Shown here: positions 25,221-36,283 of the stretch, piece after piece
How positions within the stretch are numbered: position 1 is the stretch's first letter
Layout: each line of letters begins with the position of its first letter
NCBI RefSeq assembly: GCF_001510895.1
Contig: NZ_LPWA01000110.1
Location: 1 to 64,000, forward strand
Source: Mesorhizobium loti
GTDB lineage: Bacteria > Pseudomonadota > Alphaproteobacteria > Rhizobiales > Rhizobiaceae
Direction: 5' to 3'
DNA length: 64,000 nucleotides
Notes under the pieces: model-generated
What the model saw: only the letters and a program-made list of their open reading frames with translations
Database searches by the model: none
What the model was told of the DNA's origin: nothing
Program-made: the position numbers and the translations under genes

Positions 25221-27017
25221 TCAATTGAAACTCGGTGGCTTCGAAAGGTCGGGCGCGGGTGCGGCCGGCTTGGCGGGAGCGGTGTCGCCAAAATTCGGCG
25301 GCTGTGACAGATCGGGCGTGCCGGGGGCGGCGGGCGCCGCGCCGCCATTGGCAGGCGCTGCGCCATTGTTCGCCGGCGGCGTGCCGAGCGGCGCCAGACC
25401 CGGCATCTCCGGCAGCTTGATGTCTATCGTGCTCGGTTCGACCGTGGCGCCCTTGTAGCGCATCACCATTTGCGGGAAGGCGATGGTGAGCCCGATCATG
25501 ATCACCTGGATGCAGACGAAAGGCACCGCGCCCCAGTAGATCTGGCCGGTGGTGACCGGCGCGATCTGCTTGCCGGTAATGCGGTCGAGATAGGGCACGC
25601 GCGCCGCGACCGAACGCAGGTAGAACAGCGCGAAGCCGAAAGGCGGATGCATGAAGCTGGTCTGCATGTTGACGCCAAGCAGCACGCCGAACCAGATCAG
25701 GTCGATGCCCAGCTTGTCGGCGGCCGGCGCCAGCAGCGGCACGATGATGAAGGCGAGCTCGAAGAAATCGAGGAAGAAGGCGAGCAGGAAGACCAGAATG
25801 TTGACGCCGATCAGGAAGCCTGTCTCGCCGCCCGGCAGCGAGGTCAAGAGATGCTCGACCCAGATGTGGCCGTTGACGCCGTAGAAGGTGAGCGAAAAGA
25901 CGCGCGCGCCGATCAGGATGAACAGCACGAAGGAGGACAGCCTGGTCGTCGAGGCCAGCGCCTGCTTGATGACGTCGAACGACAGCCGCCCCTTTGCCGC
26001 GGCCATGATCAACGCGCCGACTGAACCCATCGCGCCACCCTCGGTCGGAGTGGCGATGCCGAGGAAGATGGTGCCGAGCACCAGGAAGATCAGCGCCAGC
26101 GGCGGGATCAGCACGATCACCACCTGCTGCGCCAGCTTGGACATCATGTTGATGTGGAGGCGCTGGTCGGCGATCGCCACGATATAGATCACGATGACGC
26201 CGACGGTGGCGCCGAGGATGTCGGCATTGTCGCCATGGGCAGGTTCGAGATAGCGATAGGCGGCATAGGAGATCGCCCCTGTAACCAGCAAGGCCACGAT
26301 CAGCGAGATCACGCCGTGGCCGAGCGTGCGGGCTTCGATGGGCAGCGCCGGCATCGAGTTCGGCCGGATGATCGACATGACCAGGATGTAGAGCATGTAG
26401 AGACCGGTGAGCACGAGGCCCGGGATCATGGCGCCGGCATACATATCGCCGACCGAGCGTCCGAGCTGGTCCGCAAGCACGATCAGCACCAGCGAGGGCG
26501 GAATGATCTGGGCAAGCGTGCCGGAAGCGGCGATCACGCCCGAGGCGAGCCGTCGGTCATAGCCGTAGCGCAGCATGATCGGCAGCGAGATCAGCCCCAT
26601 GGCGATGACGGAGGCCGCCACCACGCCGGTCGTCGCGGCAAGCAGCGCGCCGACGAAGATCACCGCATAGGCAAGCCCGCCCCGGATCGGGCCGAACAGC
26701 TGGCCGACCGTGTCGAGCAGGTCCTCGGCCATGCCGGATCGTTCCAGCACGATACCCATGAAGGTGAAGAACGGAATGGCCAGCAGCGTGTCGTTGGACA
26801 TCACCCTGGTGCCGTAGAAATTGTCGGGCAGCGCATGCAGCAGCGGCCAGGCGAGATTGATCGATCCGCCTGAGTAGGGCGAGAGCAGCACGCCGATGAA
26901 GAAGAACAGCAGTCCGTTTGCGGCGAGCGAGAATGCGACGGGGTAGCCGATCAAAAGAAAGATGATCAGCGAGGCGAACATGATCGGCGCCATGTTCTGC
27001 GCGATGAACTCGATCAC
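25221..27017 (-). CDS. TRAP transporter large permease (DctM) with Pro/Ala-rich C-terminal tail
   Basis: 598 residues, the long DctM variety. Membrane segments run throughout, with FMGIVLERSGMAEDLLDTVG, LAQIIPPSLVLIVLADQLGRSVGDMYAGAMIPGL and GIATPTEGGAMGSVGALIMAAAKGRL as family signatures. The last ~60 residues are cytoplasmic or periplasmic and low-complexity (PPANNGAAPANGGAAPAAPG), containing two related PDLSxPPxF motifs. The start overlaps the small permease stop by four bases. The DctM forms the sodium-coupled transport channel with DctQ. Confidence 0.9.
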   Translation of the reverse strand: MIEFIAQNMAPIMFASLIIFLLIGYPVAFSLAANGLLFFFIGVLLSPYSGGSINLAWPLLHALPDNFYGTRVMSNDTLLAIPFFTFMGIVLERSGMAEDLLDTVGQLFGPIRGGLAYAVIFVGALLAATTGVVAASVIAMGLISLPIMLRYGYDRRLASGVIAASGTLAQIIPPSLVLIVLADQLGRSVGDMYAGAMIPGLVLTGLYMLYILVMSIIRPNSMPALPIEARTLGHGVISLIVALLVTGAISYAAYRYLEPAHGDNADILGATVGVIVIYIVAIADQRLHINMMSKLAQQVVIVLIPPLALIFLVLGTIFLGIATPTEGGAMGSVGALIMAAAKGRLSFDVIKQALASTTRLSSFVLFILIGARVFSLTFYGVNGHIWVEHLLTSLPGGETGFLIGVNILVFLLAFFLDFFELAFIIVPLLAPAADKLGIDLIWFGVLLGVNMQTSFMHPPFGFALFYLRSVAARVPYLDRITGKQIAPVTTGQIYWGAVPFVCIQVIMIGLTIAFPQMVMRYKGATVEPSTIDIKLPEMPGLAPLGTPPANNGAAPANGGAAPAAPGTPDLSQPPNFGDTAPAKPAAPAPDLSKPPSFN

Positions 27018-27619
27018 GAGCGAACCTCGCCGGCCAGCGCCTTGGCTTCTTCGGCAAGCGCCTCGGCCTCGAGCTTGGCCTGGTCATGCGCCGATATGAA
27101 GGGATTGGGGTCGTCCATGTCGCCGCGCATGATGGCGATCTTCTTGATGATCTCGGAGACGCCCTGCAGCGCCAGCAGGAAGAAGCCGACGAGCAGGATG
27201 GCCTTGGCCGGCCAGACGATCAGGCCGCCGGCATTGGTCGACATCTCGCCGCTGTGGAAGGACAGCGAGACGTAAGGCACGAAGTAGATCACCATCAGCA
27301 CCACGAACGGCATCAGGAAGAAGAGGTGGCCGAGGAGGTCGATCCAGTGCTGCGCGCGGCGGGAAAACATGCCGTAGACGATGTCGATGCGGATATGGTC
27401 GTTCTGCTTCAGCGTGTAGGCGGCGGCCAGCATGAAGGCGGCGCCGAACAGGTACCATTGCAGTTCGAGCCAGGCGTTGGAGGAGATGTCGAACGCCTTG
27501 CGGATGACGGCGTTGCCGGCGCTCACCAGGATCGCAAGCAGGATCAGCCACGAGATCCAGCGGCCGATGAACTCGTTGATGCGGTCGATCGTCCTGGATA
27601 GAGCGAGCAGCCCTGCCAT
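27014..27619 (-). CDS. TRAP transporter small permease (DctQ)
   Basis: 201 residues with four membrane helices (WISWLILLAILVSAGNAVIRKAF, ELQWYLFGAAFMLAAAYTLK, HLFFLMPFVVLMVIYFVPYV, AILLVGFFLLALQGVSEIIKK), the normal DctQ topology, and the conserved ELQWYLFGA region. The C-terminal tail is charged. First gene of the leftward dctQ-dctM-adh operon. The matching binding protein is encoded convergently at 22.8 kb, an unusual but not unique separation. Confidence 0.9.
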   Translation of the reverse strand: MAGLLALSRTIDRINEFIGRWISWLILLAILVSAGNAVIRKAFDISSNAWLELQWYLFGAAFMLAAAYTLKQNDHIRIDIVYGMFSRRAQHWIDLLGHLFFLMPFVVLMVIYFVPYVSLSFHSGEMSTNAGGLIVWPAKAILLVGFFLLALQGVSEIIKKIAIMRGDMDDPNPFISAHDQAKLEAEALAEEAKALAGEVRS

Positions 27620-27643
27620 GCATTTCCTCCCTCATGCATCGGC

Positions 27644-27695
27644 CCGAAAATCGTCGACGATTTTCGGAAAGCGCGACGCGTAAACTCAAAGTGCT
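27644..27695. repeat. Palindromic repeat, family F
   Basis: A 24-base perfect palindrome at 27644-27667 (ccgaaaatcgtc followed by its reverse complement), then aaagcgcgacgcgtaaactc. This is the form of a dispersed rhizobial intergenic repeat. It lies upstream of dctQ. No gene is supported in the rest of the 257-base gap. Confidence 0.75.
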
Positions 27696-27876
27696 GGCGC
27701 CGCGCCCGATTCCCCCATCCGGTGTCGCGCCGCTTGGCCCAACGGTATGCAGTGCGTGGTCCGGTTGGTCAACATGGCAAGGCGCGACAAAGGGGTCGGC
27801 TGAGCGTGCCGCAGGGCGGGTGGCCGTGGAAACCTGCCGGTTCACCGAACGTCATGCAACCAAAGTCTGATGGTTT

Positions 27877-28782
27877 TCAGGCGACCTTGGCCTGATCGCG
27901 GCTGGCGCCGATCAGCACCAGCATGGCGACGAGGAAGAGATATATCCAGGCGTCGCGCCATTCGATTGGGAAATAACCGGCCCACAGCGATTCGGCCATG
28001 CCGAAGGCAGCGGCTCCGAGCGCCGCCTTGAGCGGCGACAGATAGCCGCCGACCGCCGTCACGAACAGGATCTTGAGGCCGTAGACGAGGCCGGTGCCGA
28101 AGCTGATATTGCCGTAATAGAGGCCGGCGAGCACGCCGGCAAAAGCCGCGCAGAAGCCGCCGTAGAGCACCGCGCGTCGGAACACCGCTCGCACGTCGAT
28201 GCCGCACATCGCGGCCGCCTTCGGATCGTCGGAGACGGCCCGCCAGGCGCGGCCGAAGCGAGAATGCGAAAACAGCCAGGCCGCCAGCGCCACCACCGCT
28301 ATCACCGCCGCGCAGTCGAGCAGCTGGATGACGGTGAGCGTGACCTTGAAGCCGGCATCCTGGGCGAAGATGACGGGCTGGGCGAGCATCGGAGGCAGCC
28401 AGAGATCATGGGTATCGGCGGCGATGCGGCTTGCTTCCGACAGGAACAGCAATATGCCGAGCGTCGTCACCACGATGGCGTTGGGCGAGCGGTCGGCAAG
28501 TCTTTCGAACACGCTGCGCGACAGGATCTGGCTGACCAGCACCGCATAAAGCAGGGCGGCGACGATACCGAGGGCGACCGAGGCGAACAACGTCAGCCAC
28601 AGCGCCTGGTAGCCGAAGGCGGCGGTCAGGATCATGGTATGGCCGCAAAAGGCAAACAGCGCGCCATAGGCAAGGTTGGTGCGGTGCAGGATGCCGTTGG
28701 TCAGCACATAGCCGAAGGCGAGCAGCGCATAGAGCGCGCCCGAATGCAGCCCGTTGAGCACCTGCTGAAAGAAATAGAGCAT
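27877..28782 (-). CDS. Branched-chain amino acid-type ABC transporter permease (LivH-like), orphan
   Basis: 301 residues from ATG 28782 (LYFFQQVLNGLHSGALYALLAFGYVLTNG is the standard LivH N-terminus). Eight or more membrane helices; the permease loop RAVSDDPKAAAMCGIDVRAV matches the EAA-like cytoplasmic loop of LivH. No LivM, ATPase or binding protein lies next to it, so it may work with components encoded elsewhere. Divergent from the CGNR regulator gene across 93 bases. Confidence 0.87.
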   Translation of the reverse strand: MLYFFQQVLNGLHSGALYALLAFGYVLTNGILHRTNLAYGALFAFCGHTMILTAAFGYQALWLTLFASVALGIVAALLYAVLVSQILSRSVFERLADRSPNAIVVTTLGILLFLSEASRIAADTHDLWLPPMLAQPVIFAQDAGFKVTLTVIQLLDCAAVIAVVALAAWLFSHSRFGRAWRAVSDDPKAAAMCGIDVRAVFRRAVLYGGFCAAFAGVLAGLYYGNISFGTGLVYGLKILFVTAVGGYLSPLKAALGAAAFGMAESLWAGYFPIEWRDAWIYLFLVAMLVLIGASRDQAKVA

Positions 28783-28875
28783 CGAAAACCTTGGCCCGAG
28801 CGAAGGACCCATTTTCGCGAACCTTGCATCGGGAATCTAACTTGTCAAATACGTTTTATCGGTTAGATTTCTGGC

Positions 28876-29484
28876 ATGACGGTATCCTGGACCCCGCACC
28901 GCTTCACCGGCGGCATCCTCGCGCTCGACACGGCCAACACCGTCGTGCTGCGCAACGACCCGGAAAAGACCTTCGACCGTTTCGACGATCCGGGCGAGAT
29001 CGCCCGCTTCGCCGAGGCGGCAAGCGGCTTTCGCGCCGCCGAGCTCGGCGGCCGGCGGCTGCAGGCGCCGGAACCGGGCGGCATCGCCCCGGTGGTGCTG
29101 TCGATCCGCGAGGCGACCGACCGCCTGTTCCGCCATGCCATAGAAAAAGGCGCGATCGCCGCCGGCCATCTGCCGGATTTCCTGACGGCCTGCGCCAGCG
29201 GGCTCACCGGCAGCAACACCGAGATCGGCGCGCCGGGCCGGCCGTTCGGCGATCCGGCGACGCCGATCGCTTTCGAGGCGGCTTTGGCCGTATCGGCGCT
29301 TTCGCTTTTGCGCGACGACACCGTTGCGAGGCTCAGGATCTGTCCGAACTGCAGCTGGCTTTTCGTCGACCGCAGCCGCAACGCCAGCCGCCTCTGGTGC
29401 GACATGGCTGTCTGCGGCAACCGCCAGAAAGCGAACCGCTACTATCGCCGCCGCACGGCGGCCAGGGAGGCCACCATTGCCTAG
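28876..29484 (+). CDS. CGNR zinc-finger / ABATE-domain protein
   Basis: 202 residues. The C-terminal zinc finger is CPNCSWLFVDRSRNASRLWCDMAVCGNRQKANRYYRR (residues ~154-190) with the CGNR motif. The N-terminal ABATE domain contains ALDTANTVV and the FxDPGEIARFAEA helix. Such proteins are treated as stress-related or putative transcription factors. Divergent from the orphan permease gene and overlapping the next lipoprotein gene by eight bases. Confidence 0.85.
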   Translation: MTVSWTPHRFTGGILALDTANTVVLRNDPEKTFDRFDDPGEIARFAEAASGFRAAELGGRRLQAPEPGGIAPVVLSIREATDRLFRHAIEKGAIAAGHLPDFLTACASGLTGSNTEIGAPGRPFGDPATPIAFEAALAVSALSLLRDDTVARLRICPNCSWLFVDRSRNASRLWCDMAVCGNRQKANRYYRRRTAAREATIA

Positions 29485-30004
29485 AAAATTCCGTTCGATC
29501 GCGCTCGGCGCGGCCTTGATTGCCGCAACCGCGCTCGGCGCCTGCCGCGACACCGGCAAGGAGCAGCTCTTCGCCATTTCCGGCAAGCTGTTCGAGTTCA
29601 ACTACCGGCTCGGCATCGCCACCTACGTCGTTACGCTAAGGCCGCTGCGGCCAATGGCTGAAGGACAGGTTGCCGTGGTGAATTTCCAGAACCCGGCCGG
29701 CGGCGACCCGCTCATCGTCAACCAGAAGATCTGGCCGAAGCTTCCCCACGTCACGCTCACCAGCCCGCCGCTCAGCTGCGTGGTCAAGGACAAGCCCTAT
29801 TCCGTGACGATCCGCATCGAGGATTCGAGCGGCACATTGCTGCAGAGCCTCGAGACGACGATGACCTCGACGGAGGATCAGACGATGCTGCCGGACCGGC
29901 CGCTGGTGATCGGGCCGAAATACGAGCTCAACCCCGACCTCGCCGGCCATCCCGACGGCAAGCTGCCCGATGCGCCGAAGCCGGATTGCTCGAAGGCGGC
30001 GTGA
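29477..30004 (+). CDS. Hypothetical lipoprotein
   Basis: 175 residues from TTG 29477. The N-terminus (PRKFRSIALGAALIAATALGAC) is a lipoprotein signal with lipobox ALGA-C, so the mature protein is probably membrane-anchored through Cys23. No domain recognised in the rest; it looks like a beta-rich periplasmic protein (YVVTLRPLRPMAEGQVAVVNFQNPAGG). The TTG overlaps the CGNR stop by eight bases and follows AGGGAGG, so the pair is translationally coupled. Confidence 0.72.
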   Translation: MPRKFRSIALGAALIAATALGACRDTGKEQLFAISGKLFEFNYRLGIATYVVTLRPLRPMAEGQVAVVNFQNPAGGDPLIVNQKIWPKLPHVTLTSPPLSCVVKDKPYSVTIRIEDSSGTLLQSLETTMTSTEDQTMLPDRPLVIGPKYELNPDLAGHPDGKLPDAPKPDCSKAA

Positions 30005-30211
30005 CAGGCGCCGACCCCGAAATTTTCGTGCTTCATGAAGCATTTAGCTTCATCTTAAATACTCTGGGCGGCTTCACCCGGACCATTTGTTGCGTCCCGT
30101 CTGGCCCCTGCGATTTTGTTTGACCTCTCCCGCAAGGGAAGAAAGACTGCGGCGACCCACTCCGACGCTGGCCGCTCGATCTGAGGCGCGCCTCCGCAGA
30201 GGAAATGCCTG

Positions 30212-33200
30212 ATGACGCTGCATGACGTCGTTCTCGACGACAAGTTCGACCTTGGCAAGAAGCGCGTTTTCCTATCCGGGGCCCAGGCCGTCGTGCGCAT
30301 GCTTCTGATGCAGCGCGAGCGCGACCGCCGCGCCGGCCTCAACACCGCCGGCTTCGTTTCCGGCTACCGCGGCTCGCCGCTCGGCGGCCTCGACATGCAG
30401 CTCTGGAGGGCGAAGCGGCAGCTTGCTGAGGCCGATATCGTCTTCCAGCCAGGCCTCAACGAGGAGCTCGCCGCCACCGCCTGTTGGGGTTCGCAGCAGA
30501 CCGAATTGCTTGGCGAAGGCACGCATGACGGTGTCTTTGCGGTCTGGTACGGCAAGGGGCCGGGCGTCGACCGCTCCGGCGACGTGTTCCGCCACGCCAA
30601 TCTCGCCGGTTCGTCGAGAAATGGCGGCGTTCTCGCCCTGATGGGCGACGACCACATGGCCGAATCCTCGACCAACGCCCATGCCACCGAGTTCCTGTTC
30701 GTCGACACCATGGTGCCGATCCTCAACCCGGCCGCGTCCAGGAGATCATCGACTACGGCCTCTACGGCTTTGCCATGTCGCGCTTCGCCGGCACCTGGGC
30801 GGCTATCAAATGCGTCAAGGACAACATCGAATCGACCGCCTCCGTCGACGCCTCGCTGGAGCGGCTGAACATCGTCATTCCGGACTTCGACATGCCGCCC
30901 GGCGGCCTCAACATCCGCCACGAGATCGACATGCTCGGGCAGGAGGAGCGGCTGCATGAGCATAAGCGCGCCGCGGCTTCAGCCTTCATCCACGCCAATG
31001 GGCTGAACCGGACCGTCTATTCCGGCGGCCGCAAGCCGAAGCTCGGCATCATCACCATCGGCAAGAGCTATCTCGACGTGCGCCAGGCGCTCGAGGATAT
31101 CGGCATCGACGAACAGGCGGCCAACCGCATCGGCATCCGCCTGTTCAAGGTCGGCTGCCCCTGGCCGCTCGACTATCAGCATATCGCCGACTTCGCCCGC
31201 GGCCTCGACACCATCGTCGTCGTCGAGGAGAAGCGCTCGCTGATCGAGGTGCAGTTGCGCGAGAACCTCTACGGCTCCGCTATCCAGCCGGCCATCGTCG
31301 GCAAGAAGGACGAGCGCGGCGACTGGCTGTTTCCGGCCAAGGGCGCACTCGACCCGAACGAGATCGCGATCGCGCTCGGCGAGCGTATCCTGCGCACCAT
31401 CGGCCCGTCGGAGGAGATCGCTGCGCGCGTGGCGAAGCTGCGGCAGTTCCAGGCGATGCTTGCCGACACCGTCGATATCGGTTCGCGAACGCCCTTCTTC
31501 TGCTCCGGCTGTCCGCACAATTCCTCGACCAAGGTGCCGGAGGGCTCGCTCGCCGCCGCCGGCATCGGCTGCCACTTCATGGCGCTGTGGATGGACAGGA
31601 ACACGGTCGGTTTTACGGCGATGGGCGGCGAGGGCGCGCAATGGGTCGGTCAGGCGCCGTTCTCCAAGCGCGACCATATCTTCCAGAATCTCGGCGACGG
31701 CACCTACAACCATTCCGGCGCGCTGGCGATCCGCTTCGCGCTGTCGAGCCGTGCCAACATCACCTACAAGATCCTCTACAACGACGCGGTCGCCATGACC
31801 GGCGGCCAGCCGCATGAAGGCGGCCTGACGGTGGACATGATCGCCAGGCAGGTGCGCGCCGAGGGCGTCGACCGCATCGCAGTCGTCACCGATGAGCCGG
31901 AAAAATATGCCGGCAAGGCCGATTTCCCGGCCGGCGCCACCATCCATCACCGCGACGACCTCGACCTCGTCCAACGCCAATTGCGCGACGTGAAAGGCGT
32001 CTCGGTGCTTCTTTACGACCAGACTTGCGCCGCGGAAAAACGCCGCCGCCGCAAACGCGGCACCTTCCCCGATCCCGACAGGCGCGTCTTCATCAACGAG
32101 CTGGTTTGCGAAGGCTGCGGCGATTGCGGCGTGCAGTCGAACTGCGTCTCGATCCAACCGGTCGAAACCGAATTCGGCCGCAAGCGCCGGATCGACCAGT
32201 CGAGCTGCAACAAGGATTTTTCCTGCCTCAACGGCTTCTGCCCATCCTTCGTCACCGTGCATGGTGGCAAGATCAGGAAGGCCGAGGGCATTGCCAGCAA
32301 GAGCGATCCGCTCGACGGCGTGCCGTCACCCGCCGAATTCCCGCTCGGAGGAGAGGGCTGGGCGGCGATCATCGACGGCGTCGGCGGTACCGGCGTGGTC
32401 ACTATCGGCGCGGTGCTCGGCATGGCCGCCCATCTCGAAGGCAAGGGCTGCGGCATGATCGACATGGCGGGCCTTGCCCAAAAGGGCGGCTCGGTCTTCA
32501 CCCATGTCCGCATTGCCGCGACGCCCGAGGACATCCACGCCATCCGCGTTTCGGCCGGCAAGGCCGATCTCGTGCTTGGCTGCGACCTCGTCGTCTCCGG
32601 CGCCAAGAAAGTGCTCGCCGCGGTCCGCGAGGGCCACACGATGTTCCTTGCCAACACCGCCGAAATCATGCCTGGCGAATTCACCCGCTCCGCCGATTTC
32701 TCGCTGCCGGTCGGGCGACTGAAGAAGGCGATCCGTTCCGCCGCCGGCGACGACAAGGCCCACTTCTTCGACGCCACCCGCACGGCGACCGCGCTGTTCG
32801 GCAATTCGCTCGGCGCCAACATGTTCATGCTCGGCTTCGCCTTCCAGCATGGCGGGCTGCCGCTGTCGGCCGAAGCCGTTGAAAAGGCTATCGAATTGAA
32901 TGGCGAGGCGGTGGCGATGAACATCGCCGCCTTCCGCTGGGGCCGCCGCGCCGCGCACCAGCCGGACTTCGTTCGCAACTTGGTCGGCAAGACGGGAAAG
33001 ACGGCGTCCGCGCCGGCCGAAACGCTGGACGACATCATCGCCAGGCGCGTCGCGTTCCTCGCCGGGTATCAGAACGCCGCCTACGGCAAGCGCTATGCCG
33101 ACAGGGTCGCCGCGCTGCGCGCCGCCGAGGCGAGAGCGGTTCCCGGCTCGACAGCCGTGACCGAGGCCGCGGCCAGGAATCTCTTCAAGCTGATGGCGGT

Positions 33201-33684
33201 CAAGGACGAGTATGAGGTGGCGCGGCTCTATGCCGACGGCAGCTTCGCGGCCGATCTCGCAAGGCAGTTCCAAAGCTACGAGAAGCTGGAATTCCACCTT
33301 GCGCCGCCGATCCTCGGGCGGCGCGGCAATGACGGCAAGCCGAAGAAATCGAGCTTCGGCCCCTGGATGATGAAAGCCTTTCGCCTGCTGTCGGCCATGA
33401 AAGGCCTGCGCGGTACGGCCTTCGATCTGTTCGGCCGTACCGCCGAACGGCGCGCCGAGCGGAAGATGCTTGCGCAATACGAGGCGGATCTCGACCTGAT
33501 CGCCACAGCCCTTGCGCCGGGCAGGATCGATGCCGCCGCCGCTCTGGCTTCCGTGCCGGCGCTCGTCCGCGGCTATGGCCATGTCCGGCAGGCCAGCGCC
33601 GCAAAGGCGGCGGCGGAGCGCTCCAGGCTGCTCCAGCGGTTGACCCAAACGGTGCCGGTGCCTGTTCTCAACGCCGCTGAGTGA
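30212..33684 (+). pseudogene. Fused indolepyruvate ferredoxin oxidoreductase (IorA-IorB type), one frameshift
   Basis: This large enzyme (about 1157 residues if corrected) oxidises aryl or branched 2-oxo acids to acyl-CoA with ferredoxin. The N-terminus (VFLSGAQAVVRMLLMQRERDRRAGLNTAGFVSGYRGSPLGG) holds the ThDP-related part. After VPILNPAA the frame is lost near 30735; the expected EIIDYGLYGFAMSRF continues in the next frame. Later features: FFCSGCPHNSST, the ThDP-binding region TAMGGEGAQWVGQAPF with DGTYNHSG, a cysteine-rich Fe-S part (CEGCGDCGVQSNC; CNKDFSCLNGFC), and the gamma domain IIDGVGGTGVVTIGAVLGMAAHLEG. One missing base explains the shift. Flanked by unrelated genes. Confidence 0.88.
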
Positions 33685-33728
33685 TTTGCACCACCCAATT
33701 ACCCGAAGCCTTTTGCGGCCTGCCTGGA

Positions 33729-33853
33729 GCAATTCCAGGAAAAGTGTGAAACGGTTAGGCTCGGCGCCTTCGCCGTAGCTTTCCCTCCGGAATTGCGTCA
33801 AAACAAAGAGATAGAGCGGTTCGCCGTTTCCGTGAAACGGTGAAACGCTCTAG
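33729..33853. repeat. Palindromic repeat, family B
   Basis: Starts gcaattccaggaaaagtg, returns as ccggaattgcg, then carries a second hairpin (agagcggttcgccgtttc and gaaacggtgaaacgctct). The same bipartite design is at 54549-54650; simpler copies at 46346-46505 and 57221-57270. Confidence 0.88.
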
Positions 33854-33962
33854 GTCTTCGCGCCCTTGGCGGGCGGGCCGAAGCCGCTGCTTAAGCCATC
33901 CCTGTTCTAAGCCTTTCTTAAGGCGGTTGTGGCATGACAAGGCTTAGCGTTGGGCCGACCAT

Positions 33963-36283
33963 ATGGGCAGAACAAAGACCGAAAGCATCCCGGCGGATGT
34001 TTATATCCAATTTGTGCGCTCGTTGTTCGACAACGCGCACATGTTGTTGATCGGTGGTGCGTGCTACTGGATCCTCGGATTCATGATCTATCAGCGCACG
34101 CACAATCCCTTGTTCCTGGCGTTTTCTTTTGCTCTGCTTTCCGTCAGCCTTATCCGTTATTTCGGCATTCGCAGCTTCCTGAAAACCGGCGGCGTAATCG
34201 CCGATGTCGAACAAGCACAGCAGTTGGAGCGCAGCTACATCCTCAAGGGCTGCTTGCAGGGCCTCGGATTGGGCGCGCTGTGTTTCGTGTCGATCTATGT
34301 CTATCCCGATCCCTTTGCCGAGCTTGCGGCGATGTCGCTGACCTTGGCGACTCTGGTCACGGTTGTCGCCCGCAACTACGGCTCTCCGCGCATGGTGCGG
34401 ATTTTTTCGGTGACCTTCATCGGTCCGGCGGCGCTTGCGCTTCTGCTGCGCATGGACGCGCCTTCCGTCGTCCTCGGCCTGATGATCATCCCGATGACAT
34501 TCATCACCATCACCGGCGCGACCATGTCCGCAACGTGCTCTTCTCGGCGGTCATCGGGCACAAGCAGGCGAGGAATCTGACGCGCAGGTTCGACCGTGCG
34601 CTCAACACGATGTCGCACGGCCTGGTCATGCTCGGACCCGACGGGCGCGTCGCGGTCGCCAATGCCGAGGCCGCCCATCTGATGTCGCTGAAATCGGCCG
34701 ACGCGCTGCTCGGGCGCTCGATCCATGGCCTTCTGATGCGCGGCGTCGTCGGCGGCATGCTGGCGCCGAAGGACTGCCGCTACATCGAGGCGCAGCTGAC
34801 GCGCGCGTTGCGCGAGGGCCGCGACCGCAAGGTGCTGGTCTCGCTCGCCAACGGCCAGCACTACGAATTCTCCGCGCGCGAAGGCAGCCAGGAACTCGGC
34901 GTCGTCACCTTCGAAGACGTGACGGCCCGCGTCGAGGCGGAGGAAAAGATCCGTTTCATGGCGCGCTACGACAACCTCACCGGCCTGCCGAACCGTGCCT
35001 ATTTCCACGAGCTGGCCGGCGAGGCCATGGCGTCCGGTGATCGCGACCGGCTCTGCGGCCTGGCGGTGCTCGACCTTGATGATTTCAAGAGCGTCAACGA
35101 CACGCTCGGCCATCCGGTCGGCGATGGGCTGATCTATGCCGTGGCCGAGCGGCTGGCGGCGGTTGCCGGGCCTGGTATCAATGTCAGCCGCTTCGGCGGC
35201 GACGAGTTCATGATCTACTTCGACCGCATCGAGGATGAGAGCCATCTTGGCAGCCTGCTCGACGAGATCTTCGCGGACCTGCAAGGTGAAGTCGACGTTG
35301 CCGGACACGGCCTGCGCATCCAGGCCAGTGGCGGCGCGGTGCTGTCCATAGTCAACGACACCGACGTCGACGCCATGATCGTCAAGGCGGATCTCGCCCT
35401 CTACAAGGCCAAGGAGCTCGGCAAGAACGGCTGGCGGCTGTTCGAGGCGTCGATGGATGCCGCCTTCCGCAACCGTCAGCTGATGAAGGCCGATCTGCGC
35501 AGCGCCGTGCAGGCCAAGGAGCTGCGTGTCGTCTACCAGCCGATCGTGTCCATGAGCACCATGCGCATCGCCAGCTGCGAGGCGCTCTGCCGCTGGGACC
35601 ATCCCGACCTCGGCCCGATTTCGCCGGGCGTATTCATTCCGCTGGCCGAGGAGATGGGCATCATCTCCGAGATCAGCACCTTCGTGCTGCAGGCGGCCTG
35701 CGCCGAATGCGCCAAATGGCCGGCGCAGACCAGCGTTTCGATCAATCTCTCGGCCAAGGATTTCCGCAACCGCGACGTCGTGCAGAAGGTGCGCGATGCC
35801 CTGGCAGTGTCGGGCCTCGCGCCGCATCGGCTTGAAATCGAGGTCACGGAAACTGCCTTGCTCGACGACAAGTCGCTGACACGCGAATTGATCGAAGAGC
35901 TGAAGACGCTCGGCGTCCGCATCGCGCTCGACGACTTCGGCACCGGCTATTCCAGCCTCAGCTACCTGCACAAGCTGCCGCTCGACAAGATCAAGATCGA
36001 CCGTTCCTTCCTGATCGACGTAACCCAGAGTTCCCAGTCGCTCGACCTTTTGAAGGGTATCGTCGGCTTGACGCGGACGCTTGGCCTTGTCGTCACCATC
36101 GAGGGGGTCGAGACCTTCGAGCAGCTGAAGATACTGGTGCGCTCGGTCAAACCGGACCTCGTGCAAGGTTTCCTCTTCGGCGCCGCGCTCAGCGCGTCCG
36201 GCATCGAGACGATGTCGAATGTCACTTGGCCATTCGCAGCGGACTTGCGCCTCGCCGCCAAGCGGACAGCCAGGCAGCTCTAA
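33963..36283 (+). pseudogene. Membrane PAS-GGDEF-EAL cyclic-di-GMP protein, one frameshift
   Basis: About 773 residues if corrected. Six N-terminal membrane helices (HMLLIGGACYWILGFMIY to SVVLGLMIIPMTFITITGA) form a sensor module of MASE type. The frame shifts near 34525; HVRNVLFSAVIGHKQARNLTRRF follows in the next frame. Then come a PAS-like segment (RALNTMSHGLVMLGPDGRVAVANAEAA), a cyclase domain with intact GGDEF (SRFGGDEFMIYFD), and a phosphodiesterase domain with EAL (SCEALCRWDHPD), ALDDFGTGYSSLSYL and KIDRSF. There is no RxxD inhibitory site before GGDEF. One missing base explains the shift. It is next to the acyltransferase gene at 36.7 kb. Confidence 0.87.
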
